A DNA stretch of 35,910 bases from Nostoc sp. ATCC 43529 (GTDB lineage: Bacteria > Cyanobacteriota > Cyanobacteriia > Cyanobacteriales > Nostocaceae): contig LWTK01000064.1 in NCBI GenBank assembly GCA_003326205.1, positions 890 through 36,799 on the forward strand, written 5' to 3'. Numbering within the stretch: the stretch's first letter is position 1; each line of letters starts with the position of its first letter. A model generated the notes under the pieces. The model did not search any database. It saw only the letters and a program-made list of their open reading frames with translations, and had not been told where the DNA came from. Below, one piece after another: positions 34,528 to 35,910 of the stretch. The translations under genes and the position numbers were made by a program.

Positions 34528-34797
34528 TTCCAGCACCCAATAAAATTGTTGCTTTTTTATCAAAAAGAAAATAGCATTAATGCCGCAGACCTTAAATGTA
34601 ATTCTTTGAAAATTGCTAGTCTCTATTCTTTATTCAGTGCTGAATGGGAATTTTATGCTGAAGTTCCTCTTTGAAAGAAAAGTGTACCCCATCTGGTAGG
34701 AGTTGCTTGTTTTTTGTTGGCGTTTAAATTTGCACCACAAAACCGTATTTCCGACTTCTGACTTTGGACTTATTTAATAGTATCTATGAGGATAAAA

Positions 34798-35286
34798 ATG
34801 GCTGAAAATACTAATCAAGGGACAGCTTTAACACAGCAGTGGCTGGCAGAAATTCAGACGCTCAAACAGCAGATGTTGGAACTTCAACAAGATCGGGATG
34901 CGGCTTGGGAAAGTGCCCAAAAATGGCGTCAGCTTTATAACACAGAAGCAGAACAACGACGCACAGATGCCCAATTGTCCCAACAAGCGATCGCATCTCT
35001 CAAGGCAGATTTACATAAACTCCAAGGTATTGAGACAGGGACACTGCCTGCTACACCAGTCACAGCGATCCAAGAAGAAATAGCACAATTACAATCTGTA
35101 GAGGAATTGCAAGTCTTACTGAGCGCTGCAATCAAAGAACGCGATCGCCTTTTGCAAGCCTTGAAGACTGAACAGGACAACCACGCTCAAACTCGCAAAA
35201 GTCTTACTACCGCCTTGGGTGATGCGATCGATAGCTTAACACGGGAGCGAGCAGCGGGGCAGGGAGTAGGGGGCAAGGGAGAATAA
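34798..35286 (+). CDS. Coiled-coil protein of unknown function (162 aa)
   Basis: ATG 34798 follows GAGG by 6 nt (34787-34791) and is preferred to ATG 34786. The protein is almost wholly helical. Heptad patterns run from residue 12 to about 140 (WLAEIQTLKQQMLELQQDRD, then AQLSQQAIASLKADLHKLQG), broken by a Pro/Thr linker near 80-90 (TGTLPATPVTA). The final residues (AAGQGVGGKGE) are encoded by a GGGGCAGGGAGTAGGGGGC repeat. No enzymatic motif is present. It is transcribed divergently from the CHAT gene across a 270-nt gap and could be related to it, but that is speculation. Confidence 0.75.
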   Translation: MAENTNQGTALTQQWLAEIQTLKQQMLELQQDRDAAWESAQKWRQLYNTEAEQRRTDAQLSQQAIASLKADLHKLQGIETGTLPATPVTAIQEEIAQLQSVEELQVLLSAAIKERDRLLQALKTEQDNHAQTRKSLTTALGDAIDSLTRERAAGQGVGGKGE

Positions 35287-35610
35287 TTAATAACCTATGC
35301 ATAATAACTAATAACTAATGCTAACTCCCCACTCAGCACTCCCTGTTTGGCCGATGAATAATTACTTGAGGTTTGCAGTTTAAGCTGTTATTGCCTTCAT
35401 AATCAAATCCTTTAATACAGATGTAGCAACTGAAGCTGCTAACCCAAAAAACCAAGTTTGAAATGAATTAGCTGACTTATATGCATTTTTATTAGTGGCG
35501 TTGCTATCCGTTGTCTTTGGGTAGAAATTTACAAGGAATATAAAACCAATAAAGATTGGTTTTTAACCCAAGTCGGTGGGCTTTGTTTATATAGCCGCAG
35601 CTGTGCCAGG
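35287..35610. other. Intergenic region with repeat and possible gene remnant
   Basis: ATAACTAATAACTAATGCTAAC repeats occur at 35303-35326. On the - strand a frame without a normal start codon runs from about 35563 to 35381, encoding ...SFQTWFFGLAASVATSVLKDLIMKA..., which looks like the tail of a small membrane protein. It could be a decayed gene. Nothing else seen. Confidence 0.45.
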
Positions 35611-35910
35611 GCTAGGGCGTGTTTTCAAACTCGTTGTATCCTAAAAAAGATGCGATCGCTTTGTGATGATGATGAATCGAGGAGACTTAAGCTTCCGTAG
35701 TTGGGCGAGGTTAAAACCATTACTACCACCACAAAAACCTAAAACAGGTAAGCCAAATAATGACCACCGCACAGTTGTGAATGGCATTCTTTGGATAGTT
35801 AGAACCGGAGCGCCTTGGCCAGACCTGCCAGAACGTTATGGAAAGTGGCAGAGTGTGGCCACAAGGTTTTACCGATGGCAAAAAGCTGGAGTTTGGAACC
35901 AAATTTTAGA
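35611..35910 (+). mobile_element. IS5-type insertion sequence, left part (runs past window)
   Basis: The transposase frame below defines it. A left terminal repeat probably lies at 35613-35630 (AGGGCGTGTTTTCAAAC), about 55-60 nt before the transposase ATG, in the position expected for an IS5-group end; the right end is outside the window. Confidence 0.65.
35672..35910 (+). CDS. IS5-family transposase, N-terminal part (cut by window end)
   Basis: The 79 visible residues match the N-terminal domain (DUF4096 type) of IS5-group transposases. SFRSWARLKPLLPPQ is followed by the block DHRTVVNGILWIVRTGAPWPDLPERYGKWQSVATRFYRWQKAGVW (written here in sections: NGILWIVRTGAPW at about 38-50, DLPERYG at 52-58, RFYRWQKAGVW at 66-76). 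The catalytic DDE residues would lie beyond the window. Three in-frame ATGs (35666, 35669, 35672) are possible starts; the last is used. No frameshift or stop is visible in this part, so the element may be intact. Confidence 0.9.
   Translation, partial: MNRGDLSFRSWARLKPLLPPQKPKTGKPNNDHRTVVNGILWIVRTGAPWPDLPERYGKWQSVATRFYRWQKAGVWNQIL

Overview
The window looks like chromosomal DNA of a filamentous, heterocyst-forming cyanobacterium of the Nostoc/Anabaena type. The evidence is: many HIP1 octamers (GCGATCGC), a kaiABC clock cluster followed by a TolC-type exporter resembling HgdD, a plant-type glycerate kinase, a Ycf20-like protein, a PSII S4-domain protein, a large CHAT/STAND/WD40 protein, and abundant short tandem repeats (7-8 nt units) in and even inside genes.

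Layout. 1-5.7 kb: the tail of one TPR-protease fusion, a complete tandem paralogue, then a secreted protein and a membrane protein, all packed on the + strand with almost no spacing. 5.7-7.1 kb (- strand): ycf20-like gene followed by D-glycerate 3-kinase (photorespiration). 7.7-10.7 kb (+): a lipoprotein and a PMT/ArnT-family glycosyltransferase carrying two in-frame low-complexity insertions. 10.7-14.1 kb (-): a hybrid histidine kinase with CBS-like, PAS-like, kinase and three degenerate receiver-like domains, transcribed away from the clock genes. 14.7-19.7 kb (+): kaiA (short type), kaiB, kaiC and hgdD-like tolC, closed by a strong terminator. 19.9-22.6 kb (+): a small conserved protein, a glycine-rich membrane protein coupled to a GNAT acetyltransferase, and the S4-domain protein. 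22.9-26.6 kb (-): SDR oxidoreductase, membrane-anchored unknown, ExoD-like protein and a YegS/DAG-kinase-like lipid kinase. Between the second and third of these lies a three-copy tandem array of terminator-like hairpins that could encode small RNAs. 27.1-27.8 kb (+): CAP-domain lipoprotein. 27.8-29.5 kb (-): murF and a small overlapping ORF. 30.0-34.5 kb (-): CHAT-nSTAND-TM-WD40 protein. 34.8-35.3 kb (+): coiled-coil protein. 35.6 kb to the end: left part of an IS5-type insertion sequence.

Functional links. KaiA, KaiB and KaiC form the circadian oscillator. The hgdD-like gene lies 104 nt after kaiC and may be partly co-transcribed with it. The hybrid kinase faces away from kaiA across a shared upstream region and is a candidate clock-associated sensor by position only. 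The TPR-protease cassette and the CHAT protein are both of the repeat-scaffold-plus-protease kind common in multicellular cyanobacteria. Several genes start, end or expand inside short repeats, so repeats have clearly reshaped gene boundaries here.

The strongest candidates for something undescribed are the tandem hairpin array (24.6-25.0 kb), the triple pseudo-receiver kinase next to kaiA, the repeat-expanded glycosyltransferase, and the CHAT protein with a predicted double seven-blade propeller. All assignments come from reading the sequence and from memory of families; no search was run.
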